Shown here: piece by piece, positions 1 through 7,667 of the stretch
Position numbering within the stretch: the first letter of the stretch is position 1
Layout of the letters: every line of letters starts with the position of its first letter
DNA from: Fangia hongkongensis FSC776 = DSM 21703
GTDB lineage: Bacteria; Pseudomonadota; Gammaproteobacteria; Francisellales; Francisellaceae
Reading direction: 5' to 3'
Length of the DNA stretch: 64,000 nt
Assembly: GCF_000379445.1 (NCBI RefSeq)
Contig: NZ_KB902271.1
Location: forward strand, 1-64,000
Made by a program: the position numbers and the translations under genes
The notes under the pieces: model-generated
The model's database searches: none
Told to the model about the DNA's origin: nothing
The model's input: the letters and a program-made list of their open reading frames with translations, nothing else

Positions 1-166
1 GACGACCTGAATGTTCACTAAAGCAGTTTGATAGATAATCATCCAGCTTCTCCCAATCAATAAAATCAGCTAATAAGCAAAGTTTATGAGAAAGATCAAT
101 TTGCTCTGATAATTCTGGTTTGAATAGGTCTTTGGTTTCTTTGAATTTTTGCTCTTTATTACGCAT
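1..166 (-). CDS. IS5-like transposase, N-terminal part (runs off window)
   Basis: Reading the minus strand from the ATG at 166 gives an open frame of 55 codons that continues past base 1. It carries residues such as LCLLADFIDWEKLDDYL, followed by a serine/glycine/arginine stretch. This resembles the opening of IS5-family transposases (DUF772 region: a leucine-rich helix, then IDW and an acidic helix). The catalytic DDE part lies outside the window. The upstream hairpin and the neighbouring small gene suggest this is the left portion of an insertion element. The family call rests on the short N-terminal motif only, and whether the element is intact is unknown. Confidence 0.6.
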   Translation of the reverse strand, partial: MRNKEQKFKETKDLFKPELSEQIDLSHKLCLLADFIDWEKLDDYLSNCFSEHSGR

Positions 167-167
167 G

Positions 168-212
168 AAATTGCAAGGTTTTGCATGGTTGATACCATAA
201 ATCTTGCAATTT
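168..212. repeat. Nested inverted repeat in the leader of the transposase gene
   Basis: A perfect 10-bp inverted repeat (AAATTGCAAG at 168-177, CTTGCAATTT at 203-212) encloses a second 5-bp one (ATGGT 185-189, ACCAT 194-198). It sits directly upstream of the transposase start. Insertion elements often carry hairpins here that limit transposase translation from read-through transcripts; that role is inference. Confidence 0.5.
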
Positions 213-266
213 AGCTTGCGAAATTTCAAGTGCTAACACACTACTTATATAGCTTTAAGGAATTTT

Positions 267-530
267 TCAGGGGCGACTAGTTAAAAGGTCTTTGTCCGAT
301 CTGATTTTTGTATCTCCTAATAATATGATCTCTAGGCTATTTCGAAAGACATTCCTATATAATATCCATGCAGCTTCTACAAAATCTTGCCACTGTCCAG
401 CGCTCCATGCTTGTCCACCTGCAAAAAAACCAAACCATGCATTGTCTAAATCATAATAATTTTTCATTAAATTTGCTGAAGACTTAAAGCGTGATTCTGA
501 CATCATAGTGTTATTACTATTATCTAACAT
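267..530 (-). CDS. Small hypothetical protein, possibly truncated by the neighbouring insertion element
   Basis: 87 residues, no family recognised. The start is well supported: a GGAGG ribosome binding site lies 7 bases before the ATG at 530. The N-terminal 60 residues are rich in aromatic residues (WFGFFAGGQAWSAGQWQDF) and look like part of a folded or membrane-associated domain. The last residues run toward the transposase gene and end at a TGA about 100 bases from it, so the natural C-terminus may have been replaced by sequence from the element's end. A CTAG lies at 277-280, compatible with the YTAR-type targets of some IS5 elements, but the other end is not in view. Confidence 0.5.
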   Translation of the reverse strand: MLDNSNNTMMSESRFKSSANLMKNYYDLDNAWFGFFAGGQAWSAGQWQDFVEAAWILYRNVFRNSLEIILLGDTKIRSDKDLLTSRP

Positions 531-742
531 GAGACAACCTCCATTTATATTAATTGAATATCAACAAGCCAAAGGCTTAATGGAAAGCGTCTGTTAAATA
601 AGCCAAGAAAAATATATTAATATTTCTCAGAATTCGATATTGATTAGAAGAAAGCCACTGGAAGCTTATGCTCTTGGTGATCAATTGAGGAAAAATACCA
701 TTATGACCTAGGTATTCTATTTGTTGAAACAGGTACTGTTTG

Positions 743-1744
743 TTAAGACAGTAGTGTCTCCTCCCAACGCCAGCTATCTTTAACCATATCACTGAGATCC
801 TTTTCAGCTTGCCAGTTCAGCTCTTTTTTGGCCTTTTGACAATCCGCATAGCATGTCGCGATGTCACCTTCTCGTCTTGCGGTAATGTTATAAGGAATGC
901 TCTGCCCTGTTTCCTTTTCAAACGTTTTGATGACATCTAACACAGAGTTACCTTTCCCCGTGCCTAAATTCCAAATATACACCCCTTTTTTATCGTGAAT
1001 ATAATCACAGGCTTTTAAATGCCCTTTTGCCAAATCAACAACATGAATATAATCTCGAACACCGGTGCCATCTTCTGTGGGATAATCATCCCCATAGACA
1101 GACAGCGCCTTTAATTTACCACTTGCAACTTGAGTAATATAAGGCATTAGGTTATTTGGTGTCCCGCCTGGCAGCTCGCCAATCAAACCTGAACTATGTG
1201 CGCCAACTGGATTGAAATAACGCAATAGTGCAATCGACCATGTGTTATCCGCTTTTGAAAGATCTTGCAGAATTTTCTCAACCATCACCTTTGATTGACC
1301 ATAAGGGTTGGTTGGCATGCCAATTGGACAGTTCTCGGTAATGGGGATTTCTTTTGGATCACCATACACGGTTGCCGATGAGCTAAAGACGATATTTTTA
1401 ACATTCGCCGCTTTCATTGCCTCAAGTAAATTCAAGCTTCCAGCAACATTATTATCATAATACTCAAGTGGCTTTGAGACACTTTCTCCCACCGCTTTAA
1501 GGGAGGCAAAATGAATCACCATAGTGATGTCATATTGAGAGAATACTTCTTTTAAAATCGCTTCATCACGAATATCTCCTTCAACAAAAATGGGCTTATA
1601 GCCTGTAATATCATCAATGCGATCAATCATTTTTTTATGTGAGTTGGATAAATTATCAAGGATGACAACCTTATGCCCAGCCTCAATAAGCTCAATAGCG
1701 GTATGCGAACCAATAAAGCCCGTTCCACCTGTTATTAATATCAT
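743..1744 (-). CDS. galE: UDP-glucose 4-epimerase
   Basis: 333 residues, close to the usual 338. It interconverts UDP-glucose and UDP-galactose in the cytoplasm, supplying sugar precursors for surface polysaccharide and galactose use. The NAD-binding Rossmann motif GGTGFIG is at residues 6-12. The SSSATVYG segment around 121-128 and the YGQSK motif place the catalytic Tyr148 and Lys152. C-terminal motifs such as LRYFNPVGAH, GTGVRDYIHVVDLA and the RREGD loop are typical of GalE. An AAGGTG ribosome binding site precedes the ATG at 1744. It stands alone on the minus strand, 70 bases downstream of the DUF3750 gene, and could be co-transcribed with it. Confidence 0.95.
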   Translation of the reverse strand: MILITGGTGFIGSHTAIELIEAGHKVVILDNLSNSHKKMIDRIDDITGYKPIFVEGDIRDEAILKEVFSQYDITMVIHFASLKAVGESVSKPLEYYDNNVAGSLNLLEAMKAANVKNIVFSSSATVYGDPKEIPITENCPIGMPTNPYGQSKVMVEKILQDLSKADNTWSIALLRYFNPVGAHSSGLIGELPGGTPNNLMPYITQVASGKLKALSVYGDDYPTEDGTGVRDYIHVVDLAKGHLKACDYIHDKKGVYIWNLGTGKGNSVLDVIKTFEKETGQSIPYNITARREGDIATCYADCQKAKKELNWQAEKDLSDMVKDSWRWEETLLS

Positions 1745-1813
1745 ATTTTTACACCTTAATTTTATCTAAAAACACTATACCATTTCAGATAGCAAACTCA
1801 ATCTTGTAAGCAT

Positions 1814-2521
1814 CTAAGTTTGTCCCACCCCCGGAATGATCAGCTCAAATGGCGACCAACGGATACCAAAACTCAGCCCTAATAATGACCACACAACACC
1901 TTTGGCGCTTATCTTCCAACCGATCAAACCAAACAATGAAAACTGTGTGAGTGTATATTGATTGATGTAGTCCTTACCCAAAGCCTCTGGTGGCATTGCC
2001 TCGTAAAGTGCTGGCACATCACGCACGATATAATCAATAAACGTATTACTATTTGGCCCTGGCCATGCCCGATATGTCTCCTTATAGGGATAGTGATTTA
2101 CTGCGCTTTCAATTTGACTGATCGCCTTATCTGCACTTACCCCAGTTAGCTCTTTTACAAGGATAGGACGCTGATCAAACCACTTTTTGTCAGGTGAGCC
2201 ATATGAAACATCGATATAGGGTTTTCCTCTATTTTTATTCCACCCAATCACTTGATAGGTGGTAAATTGATGCGCATTTTTCTTTTTAACCGATAGCCAC
2301 ATATGCACACTAAACATACCGCGCCAATTAAATGCTCTTGCCTTAAATAACAACACAACCGACTCATCTTGATAAGCTGATGAATCAACCATATGTGCAC
2401 TTGTCCTATCGGCATCTTTATAGGATTTTCCAAGTGTTAAATTCCCCTTCCAAAGCACCCAAATAGGTCCCATTAAAAGGAGCAAAAGTACGATAATAAT
2501 CAACAATGTAGATTTTAGCAT
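1814..2521 (-). CDS. DUF3750 family inner-membrane protein
   Basis: About 235 residues from the chosen start. The frame extends to 2569, but the internal ATG at 2521 has an AAGG ribosome binding site and puts a lysine followed by a strongly hydrophobic helix at the N-terminus. The rest matches DUF3750 proteins: an H.W segment followed by a YQVIGW motif, then a PDKKWFDQRP segment, HYPYKETYRAWPGPNSNTF, and a second hydrophobic stretch near the C-terminus. The function of the family is unknown. The conserved tryptophans and histidines suggest a folded periplasmic domain. It is divergent from ftsY and upstream of galE. Confidence 0.75.
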   Translation of the reverse strand: MLKSTLLIIIVLLLLLMGPIWVLWKGNLTLGKSYKDADRTSAHMVDSSAYQDESVVLLFKARAFNWRGMFSVHMWLSVKKKNAHQFTTYQVIGWNKNRGKPYIDVSYGSPDKKWFDQRPILVKELTGVSADKAISQIESAVNHYPYKETYRAWPGPNSNTFIDYIVRDVPALYEAMPPEALGKDYINQYTLTQFSLFGLIGWKISAKGVVWSLLGLSFGIRWSPFELIIPGVGQT

Positions 2522-2669
2522 CCGAGCACCTTCTATCATTAAAACTATTACTATTTTAACAATCATCACGCCGATATTCAGTAAAACAAATCGAGTTTCT
2601 TCTTATCACAGTTGCCAATTTTTAGTGAATCATGCACAATGCCGTTAAGTTAATAAATTGATTGTCTAC

Positions 2670-3881
2670 ATGGGTCTTTTTAAACGTTTCAAACGTAATA
2701 ATAAACTAGAAGAAAAAGTTAATATAAATACTGAAGAACTCATCGATGAGCAACTGCCGCACGATGAAGAGAATGACAGTGATGCTAATTTAATCGAAGC
2801 AGAAGCGAGTGCACCTCAAAGAAAGATGGATCTTGAAACTGAAGCTGAAACTGAAGCTGAAACTGAAACTGAAACTGAAAGTTTTACAGCCCCAGTTTCT
2901 GACACTCAACCCTCTAATGATCAAGAAGTAGCAGAAACACCAAAAGAGAAAACCTCTTTACTGTCACGCTTAAAGTTTGGTCTTAAAAAGACACGCTCTA
3001 AGCTCTCAGGTGGCATTGGGGAGCTTCTTCTTGGAAAGAAAATCATCGATGAAGATCTTATTGATGAGATTGAAATGCAGCTTCTGACCGCCGATGTTGG
3101 TATTGAAGCGACTGAGGAGGTCATGGAGGCCATTCGAAATAAAGTCTCTCGCAATGAGCTACAAACCATGGATGCTTTAACTTCACTTCTAAAAGAGAAG
3201 TTAAGTGATATTATCACACCTTGCCAGCAGCCACTTATCATTGATACAAGTAAAAAACCTTTTGTGATTTTAATGGTTGGGATTAACGGCGCTGGAAAAA
3301 CGACCACCATCGGCAAATTGGCTAAACAATTTGAGCAGCAAGGCAAATCTGTTATCTTAGCAGCTGGGGATACTTTTAGAGCTGCGGCTGTTGAACAGCT
3401 TCAAGTGTGGGGAGATAGAAATAATATCCCTGTTATTGCACAACATACTGGCGCTGATAGCGCTTCTGTTATTTTTGATGCTGTTGAAGCGGCCAAGTCT
3501 CGAGGCATTGATATTGTCATTGCCGATACCGCAGGACGTTTACATACAAAAAGCAACCTAATGGAAGAGCTGAAAAAAGTCGCAAGGGTAATGGGGAAGC
3601 TAGACCAAAGTGCGCCACATGAAGTGATGCTTGTACTTGATGCTGGCACCGGACAAAATGCCATTATGCAGGCTGAGGAATTTAATAAAACCATCCCTGT
3701 TACGGGAATTGCCTTAACTAAAATGGATGGCACAGCCAAAGGTGGCGTGATTTTTGCTATTGCTAAGCGCCTTAAAACGCCTATTCGCTATATTGGCATC
3801 GGTGAGAAAATAGATGATTTACGCACGTTCCAATCAAAAGATTTTATCGATGCCCTTTTCACACAAGATAAAGAGAACTAA
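2670..3881 (+). CDS. ftsY: Signal recognition particle receptor FtsY
   Basis: 403 residues from the ATG at 2670; a TTG at 2658 is an alternative start. FtsY docks Ffh-bound ribosomes at the membrane during co-translational insertion. The N-terminus is a basic MGLFKRFKR patch followed by about 100 acidic residues. That region includes a run of seven GAAACT/GAAGCT hexamers encoding Glu-Thr/Glu-Ala. The SRP54-type NG domain follows: P-loop GINGAGKTT at about 204-212, then DTFRAAAVEQL, the DTAGRLHTKSNLMEEL switch, and TKMDGTAKGG near the C-terminus. No ftsE/ftsX follows, unlike E. coli; the next gene is a PLP enzyme 17 bases on. Confidence 0.95.
   Translation: MGLFKRFKRNNKLEEKVNINTEELIDEQLPHDEENDSDANLIEAEASAPQRKMDLETEAETEAETETETESFTAPVSDTQPSNDQEVAETPKEKTSLLSRLKFGLKKTRSKLSGGIGELLLGKKIIDEDLIDEIEMQLLTADVGIEATEEVMEAIRNKVSRNELQTMDALTSLLKEKLSDIITPCQQPLIIDTSKKPFVILMVGINGAGKTTTIGKLAKQFEQQGKSVILAAGDTFRAAAVEQLQVWGDRNNIPVIAQHTGADSASVIFDAVEAAKSRGIDIVIADTAGRLHTKSNLMEELKKVARVMGKLDQSAPHEVMLVLDAGTGQNAIMQAEEFNKTIPVTGIALTKMDGTAKGGVIFAIAKRLKTPIRYIGIGEKIDDLRTFQSKDFIDALFTQDKEN
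2835..2876 (+). repeat. Hexanucleotide repeat in ftsY
   Basis: Seven in-frame tandem hexamers (GAAACT or GAAGCT) encode an alternating Glu-Thr/Glu-Ala tract in the acidic N-terminal domain. Changes in copy number would keep the reading frame. Confidence 0.8.
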
Positions 3882-3898
3882 ACAAAAGGATTCCCTTA

Positions 3899-4993
3899 AT
3901 GATCGGGATACATAAATCAAAGCTTGATACTCCAGCACTTATTATTGATAAAGATAAGCTTGTTAACAATATTCGCACCATGCAGAATAAAGCGCGCGCG
4001 CATGGCAAAAATGTCCGCCCTCATGCTAAAACACATAAATGCTCAAAACTTGCCAAACTGCAATTAAATGAAGGTGCCATTGGGATTTGTGCAACCAAAG
4101 TATCGGAAGCCTTAGTATTAGCTAAATCCAACATTACAGGCATTCTTATTACCTCACCTGTTGTCAGTCAGTTGAAGTTAGAGAAGTTGGCTCAGCTCTA
4201 TAAGCTACAAGCTGATACGATGATTGTCAGTGATAACAAGGCAAACCTTGATCAGTTAAACATACTTGGGAAATCCATCAACCAACCCATCAATGTGATT
4301 ATCGACATTGATTCAGGTATTGGGAGAACTGGCTGCACATTTGATCAAGCGCTTGAGCTTGGGCTATATGCACACAAGCTTGATTTTCTATTCCTTAAAG
4401 GCATTCAATGCTACGCAGGACACTTCCAGCATATTAACACATTTAAAGCGCGTGAAAATGCCTCAAAGTTACTACTCAATCAAGCTGGCAATATTAAACA
4501 AGCACTAATGGATCAAATAGGCGTTAATGATTTAATACAAACCGGCTCTGGCACAGGAACCTACAGCATTGATCTGACACTTGAAAGTGTCAATGAGATT
4601 CAACCTGGATCTTATACTGTGATGGATAAAGAGTATTTTGATATCGAACAAAATCAAGCGCATTTTTTACCTGTGATGACCCTTTTATCAACAGTCATTA
4701 GTGACAATCACTCAACACACGTAACAGTTGATGCAGGACTTAAAGCCCTCTATAAAGACCCAACAAAACCAAAGGTTATTGCACCGCATAATGCACTTTA
4801 TTATGACTGGGACTATTTTGGTGATGAACATGGTAAACTCACTGGCAAAAACCTTCCTAAAAATGGCGAAGTGGTTGAGATGATTGTTCCACATTGCGAT
4901 CCTACCATTAATCTTTTTGATCAGTTTTATATCATAGAAAATGATATTGTGGTTGATATCTGGCCGATTGATCTTCGAGGGAAAAGCCAATAA
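3899..4993 (+). CDS. D-threonine aldolase / D-serine dehydratase-like PLP enzyme
   Basis: 364 residues of the fold-type III (alanine racemase N-terminal-like) family that includes metal-activated D-threonine aldolase and eukaryotic-type D-serine dehydratase. The PLP lysine lies in RPHAKTHK at residues 40-47. The C-terminal HCDP motif (His332, Asp334) matches the divalent metal site of this family. The GTGTY segment and the long ITSPVVS strand also fit. It should cleave or dehydrate a D-3-hydroxy-amino acid in the cytoplasm, but the substrate cannot be read from sequence. It lies 17 bases after ftsY and 3 bases before the next frame, suggesting one transcription unit. Confidence 0.8.
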   Translation: MIGIHKSKLDTPALIIDKDKLVNNIRTMQNKARAHGKNVRPHAKTHKCSKLAKLQLNEGAIGICATKVSEALVLAKSNITGILITSPVVSQLKLEKLAQLYKLQADTMIVSDNKANLDQLNILGKSINQPINVIIDIDSGIGRTGCTFDQALELGLYAHKLDFLFLKGIQCYAGHFQHINTFKARENASKLLLNQAGNIKQALMDQIGVNDLIQTGSGTGTYSIDLTLESVNEIQPGSYTVMDKEYFDIEQNQAHFLPVMTLLSTVISDNHSTHVTVDAGLKALYKDPTKPKVIAPHNALYYDWDYFGDEHGKLTGKNLPKNGEVVEMIVPHCDPTINLFDQFYIIENDIVVDIWPIDLRGKSQ

Positions 4994-5026
4994 TCAGTGA
5001 AAGAAAGACTCAAGGAACAGCAGTAT

Positions 5027-5344
5027 ATGGAATTAACCAATCTTGCCATTAAAACAAACTTCATTGAGTATACTGAAACTACCAACATTATAAACCATGG
5101 CAGCTTTATTCAAATTTGTACAAAACATCGCCCTGATTTTATCTGGGGAAACTATCTTATATTCCCAAGTGCGCCACAAACAGTTGATTATGCAAGGTGG
5201 ATAGACACTTTTAACCATGCATTCTCTAGCCAAAAACTACAGCATTATGCCTTTAGTTGGGATCGGCAAACTAAACCAAATGCAGATGCTTTTATTACAG
5301 CCGGTTTTAAACTGTGTGAAATGACCCACTTTAGCGATGGATAA
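5027..5344 (+). CDS. N-terminal half of a split GNAT-type acetyltransferase
   Basis: About 105 residues. I chose the ATG at 5027 because AAGGA lies 10 bases upstream; a GTG at 4997 is in frame. The segment RPDFIWGNYLIFPSAPQ, then a W..F motif and HYAFSWD, matches the N-terminal region of a group of roughly 270-residue GNAT acetyltransferases in which it is fused to the catalytic domain. Here the frame closes at 5344 and the catalytic half begins eight bases earlier in another frame (shared ATGGATAA). Either a one-base indel has split an ancestral gene, or the halves are made as coupled separate proteins. Confidence 0.6.
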   Translation: MELTNLAIKTNFIEYTETTNIINHGSFIQICTKHRPDFIWGNYLIFPSAPQTVDYARWIDTFNHAFSSQKLQHYAFSWDRQTKPNADAFITAGFKLCEMTHFSDG

Positions 5345-5819
5345 AGCACAATTTAAGCCCTTTAGCTGTCATTTAAACCTTCTTATCACACCACGAAAAA
5401 CCACTGATTCATGGGATGATTACAGTGAGATTCACTTTGATGCCAATTGGCACTATGGCAGTGATCGTGAGCAGCGGGATTTCCTACTGTCACATGTAAA
5501 AGAATATAAAGCCCTCTGCCAAAGAAACAAGGCCATGCGTTTTGTGGCTTATTTAGAGGGGATCGCCGTTGGTGATTTGGGCATTCATTGGCATGGAGAC
5601 ATTGGTCGATTTAATGCTGTTGGTGTTCATCGTAATTACCGAAATAGAGGCATTGCCAAAGCACTTATTAGCTACGCGGCCCATTTCGCTTTTGAGCAAT
5701 TAAAACTTAAAAGACTTATTATCGTTGCTGTTACAAACTATCATGCATTTGATTTATACCAATCTCTTGGTTTTCAAGCTTTTCAAACTTATGTGACTTT
5801 AGAGAAGATTAACCCTTGA
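5337..5819 (+). CDS. GNAT-family N-acetyltransferase domain
   Basis: 160 residues. The acetyl-CoA binding core is visible: FNAVGVHRNYRNRGIAKAL contains the V..(R/Q)..G.(G/A) loop of GNAT enzymes, followed by a helix, the RLIIVAV strand and NYHAFDLYQSLGF, the usual NxxA...Y...GF end of the fold. The substrate is unknown. The start overlaps the stop of the preceding half-gene by eight bases, consistent with translational coupling or with a frameshifted single gene. The last 70 bases resemble a second copy found beyond the next gene at 6776-6865. Confidence 0.8.
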   Translation: MDKAQFKPFSCHLNLLITPRKTTDSWDDYSEIHFDANWHYGSDREQRDFLLSHVKEYKALCQRNKAMRFVAYLEGIAVGDLGIHWHGDIGRFNAVGVHRNYRNRGIAKALISYAAHFAFEQLKLKRLIIVAVTNYHAFDLYQSLGFQAFQTYVTLEKINP

Positions 5820-5857
5820 TTTGTCTTAGAATATTTTAACAAATGGAGAATAAGCGA

Positions 5858-6733
5858 ATGAAAATAGCAGTTGCAATAGCATCAGGAACCTTGAAAGGCG
5901 TATTTGCTCATGGTGTTTTAAGTGCTTTAGAAGAAAAAGGGATATATGCCAACACCTATGCATGCTCATCGTCATCAACACTCTCAGGAGGACTTGCTGC
6001 TGTAAAAAAGTCACGGGAGATAGGTGTTGATTATTGGATAAATGTTGCTCAAAAATCAGAAAAGCTTAATATGAGTGATGTCGTTTTATATAGTATTGAT
6101 CACTATGGAAAACTTATCAAAAGTGTGATATTTAATAACAACTGTGCTCAATTACTCGTTGCAACTAGTGAAGTGATAACTGAAGAAGCAAGGATACTCA
6201 CACAAGGTAATGGCGCGAGAAAACTAGGTAGAAAGTTATTAATACAAGCATTAAAAAAAGATACAAGCTGGGTAAAAGAAAACTTGCAAAAAGTGCTCTT
6301 TAGTTCAAAAGAAGATGCGAGTAATGAAACATTAACGTTTGATAATTTCAATGAGGTTGTTTACGCTTCAACACGGATGTTACATGCTTGGAAAACCCCT
6401 GCATGGGTTAATGATAAAGCTTTTATTGATGGTTCTTATACTTGCTCATGTCCTGCTTTAGAGTTAGCACAACAAAATCAGTTTGAAGCAATCATTGTTA
6501 TCTCTTCTGATCCATTGCATTGTTACAATGATTTGTTTCAAACAACCTTACTAAGCCAAGAAACTGTACAAGCTAAAAAAGTTTATTGTATCTACCCTGA
6601 TTTTGATTTGAAGGAAATAGGGGTTGATTATACGAAAGCAACAGAGCAAGGTATGCGCGATGCTTATAATCAAGGATTTAAAAAAGGAATTGAGTTAGCT
6701 AAAAACTTTATCGCTGAGCCACTTAAAATTTAA
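5858..6733 (+). CDS. Patatin-like phospholipase family protein
   Basis: 291 residues from the ATG at 5858, which has GGAG at 9 bases; an ATG at 5843 is possible. Patatins are Ser-Asp dyad lipid acyl hydrolases. The N-terminal strand and loop (IASGTLKGVFAHGVLSAL) correspond to the oxyanion-hole region. The nucleophile elbow appears as CSSSST at about residues 36-41 rather than the standard GxSxG. The partner aspartate is in IDGSY at Asp191-Gly192. The altered elbow leaves activity uncertain. No signal peptide is seen, so the protein is cytoplasmic or exported by another route. It sits between an acetyltransferase gene and a degraded copy of that gene's 3' end, suggesting later arrival. Confidence 0.65.
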   Translation: MKIAVAIASGTLKGVFAHGVLSALEEKGIYANTYACSSSSTLSGGLAAVKKSREIGVDYWINVAQKSEKLNMSDVVLYSIDHYGKLIKSVIFNNNCAQLLVATSEVITEEARILTQGNGARKLGRKLLIQALKKDTSWVKENLQKVLFSSKEDASNETLTFDNFNEVVYASTRMLHAWKTPAWVNDKAFIDGSYTCSCPALELAQQNQFEAIIVISSDPLHCYNDLFQTTLLSQETVQAKKVYCIYPDFDLKEIGVDYTKATEQGMRDAYNQGFKKGIELAKNFIAEPLKI

Positions 6734-6775
6734 TGTTAGGTAGATTAAAACATTAGCGCAACAAAGGTGGTGTTT

Positions 6776-6865
6776 CATACATTTCATCTGCACCAACCTC
6801 TTGGTTTTCAGGCTTTTCAAACTTACGCCACTTTAGAGAAAACAAACCATGACGAAAGCCGCTAG
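6776..6865 (+). pseudogene. Remnant of a second GNAT acetyltransferase 3' end
   Basis: Translating from 6776 gives HTFHLHQPLGFQAFQTYATL, then EKTNHDESR and a TAG. This parallels HAFDLYQSLGFQAFQTYVTL at the end of the 5337-5819 gene. The nucleotide match is strongest from 6790 to about 6840, with several silent differences, so it is an old paralogous copy rather than a fresh duplication. No upstream part of the gene remains. Confidence 0.75.
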
Positions 6866-6968
6866 AGAGCACAGCTTATCAAGACTAGCACGCCATAATA
6901 AATTTTGATATTCTCTCATTCCAGTCTATGATTACTAATAGAAGCCAGTTGACCAAGCTTATTATCTT

Positions 6969-7667
6969 ATGGAAAAAATTGCAATTATTGATGATGATCG
7001 TGATATTGCTGATGGGATTTCTGCCTATTTAGAGAGAAACTGCTATCAGACGGTAGTCTATAACAGTGGACACACATTTTTAGATGAGTTTCAGACACAG
7101 AATTTCTCACTGATATTATTAGATGTCATGATGCCTGAAATTGATGGCTTAGAGGTCTGTAAAGCCCTTAGAAAAACCTCTGATGTCCCCGTTATTTTCC
7201 TCTCTGCGGCTGGAGAGGCTTTTGATCGAATTTTAGGGCTTGAGGTAGGCGCTGATGATTATATTACCAAGCCTTTTGAAACACGTGAAGTGCTGGTTAG
7301 AATCAAAGCGGTATTAAGACGCCATCAAAATAATCACCCACAGGGCTCAGGCACCATAAAAACAAAATTTTGGCAAATATCACTCAGTAAACGAATGATT
7401 ACTTATAATGATGAAACTGAGGTTAAATTTACCCCAGCCGTGTTTGAGTTATTTGAATATTTATATCACCACAATGGCAAAGCTGTATCACGACAAAAAA
7501 CCTTTGAAGATTTACTTAAGCGCCCTTTTGAAGAATTTGATCGCACCATTGATATACGTATTAGCCGCTTAAGAAAAATGTTAGATATTGATCCTAGTCA
7601 CAAAAATAGCTATATTCAGACAATCAAAGGCTCTGGGTATTTAATGAATTTAGAAGATGAACGTTAG
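6969..7667 (+). CDS. OmpR-family response regulator
   Basis: 232 residues. The receiver domain has the acidic pair in IIDDD (residues 6-10), the phosphoacceptor Asp52 in LLDVMMPEIDG, Ser79 and Lys101 in YITKPF. The C-terminal winged helix includes FTPAVFELFEYLYHHNGKAV, RTIDIRISRLRKML and the IKGSGYLM wing. It is expected to bind DNA when phosphorylated by the kinase whose gene overlaps its last 11 bases. Targets are unknown; nearby genes give no clear signal for the stimulus. Confidence 0.92.
   Translation: MEKIAIIDDDRDIADGISAYLERNCYQTVVYNSGHTFLDEFQTQNFSLILLDVMMPEIDGLEVCKALRKTSDVPVIFLSAAGEAFDRILGLEVGADDYITKPFETREVLVRIKAVLRRHQNNHPQGSGTIKTKFWQISLSKRMITYNDETEVKFTPAVFELFEYLYHHNGKAVSRQKTFEDLLKRPFEEFDRTIDIRISRLRKMLDIDPSHKNSYIQTIKGSGYLMNLEDER

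Noticed and set aside
566-578. AAGCC-AAA-GGCTT hairpin downstream of galE as a terminator
   Set aside because: Only a five-base stem, far from the galE stop and without a T-run.
577-792. 71-codon frame on the minus strand
   Set aside because: Overlaps the end of galE, lacks a ribosome binding site and has no protein-like features.
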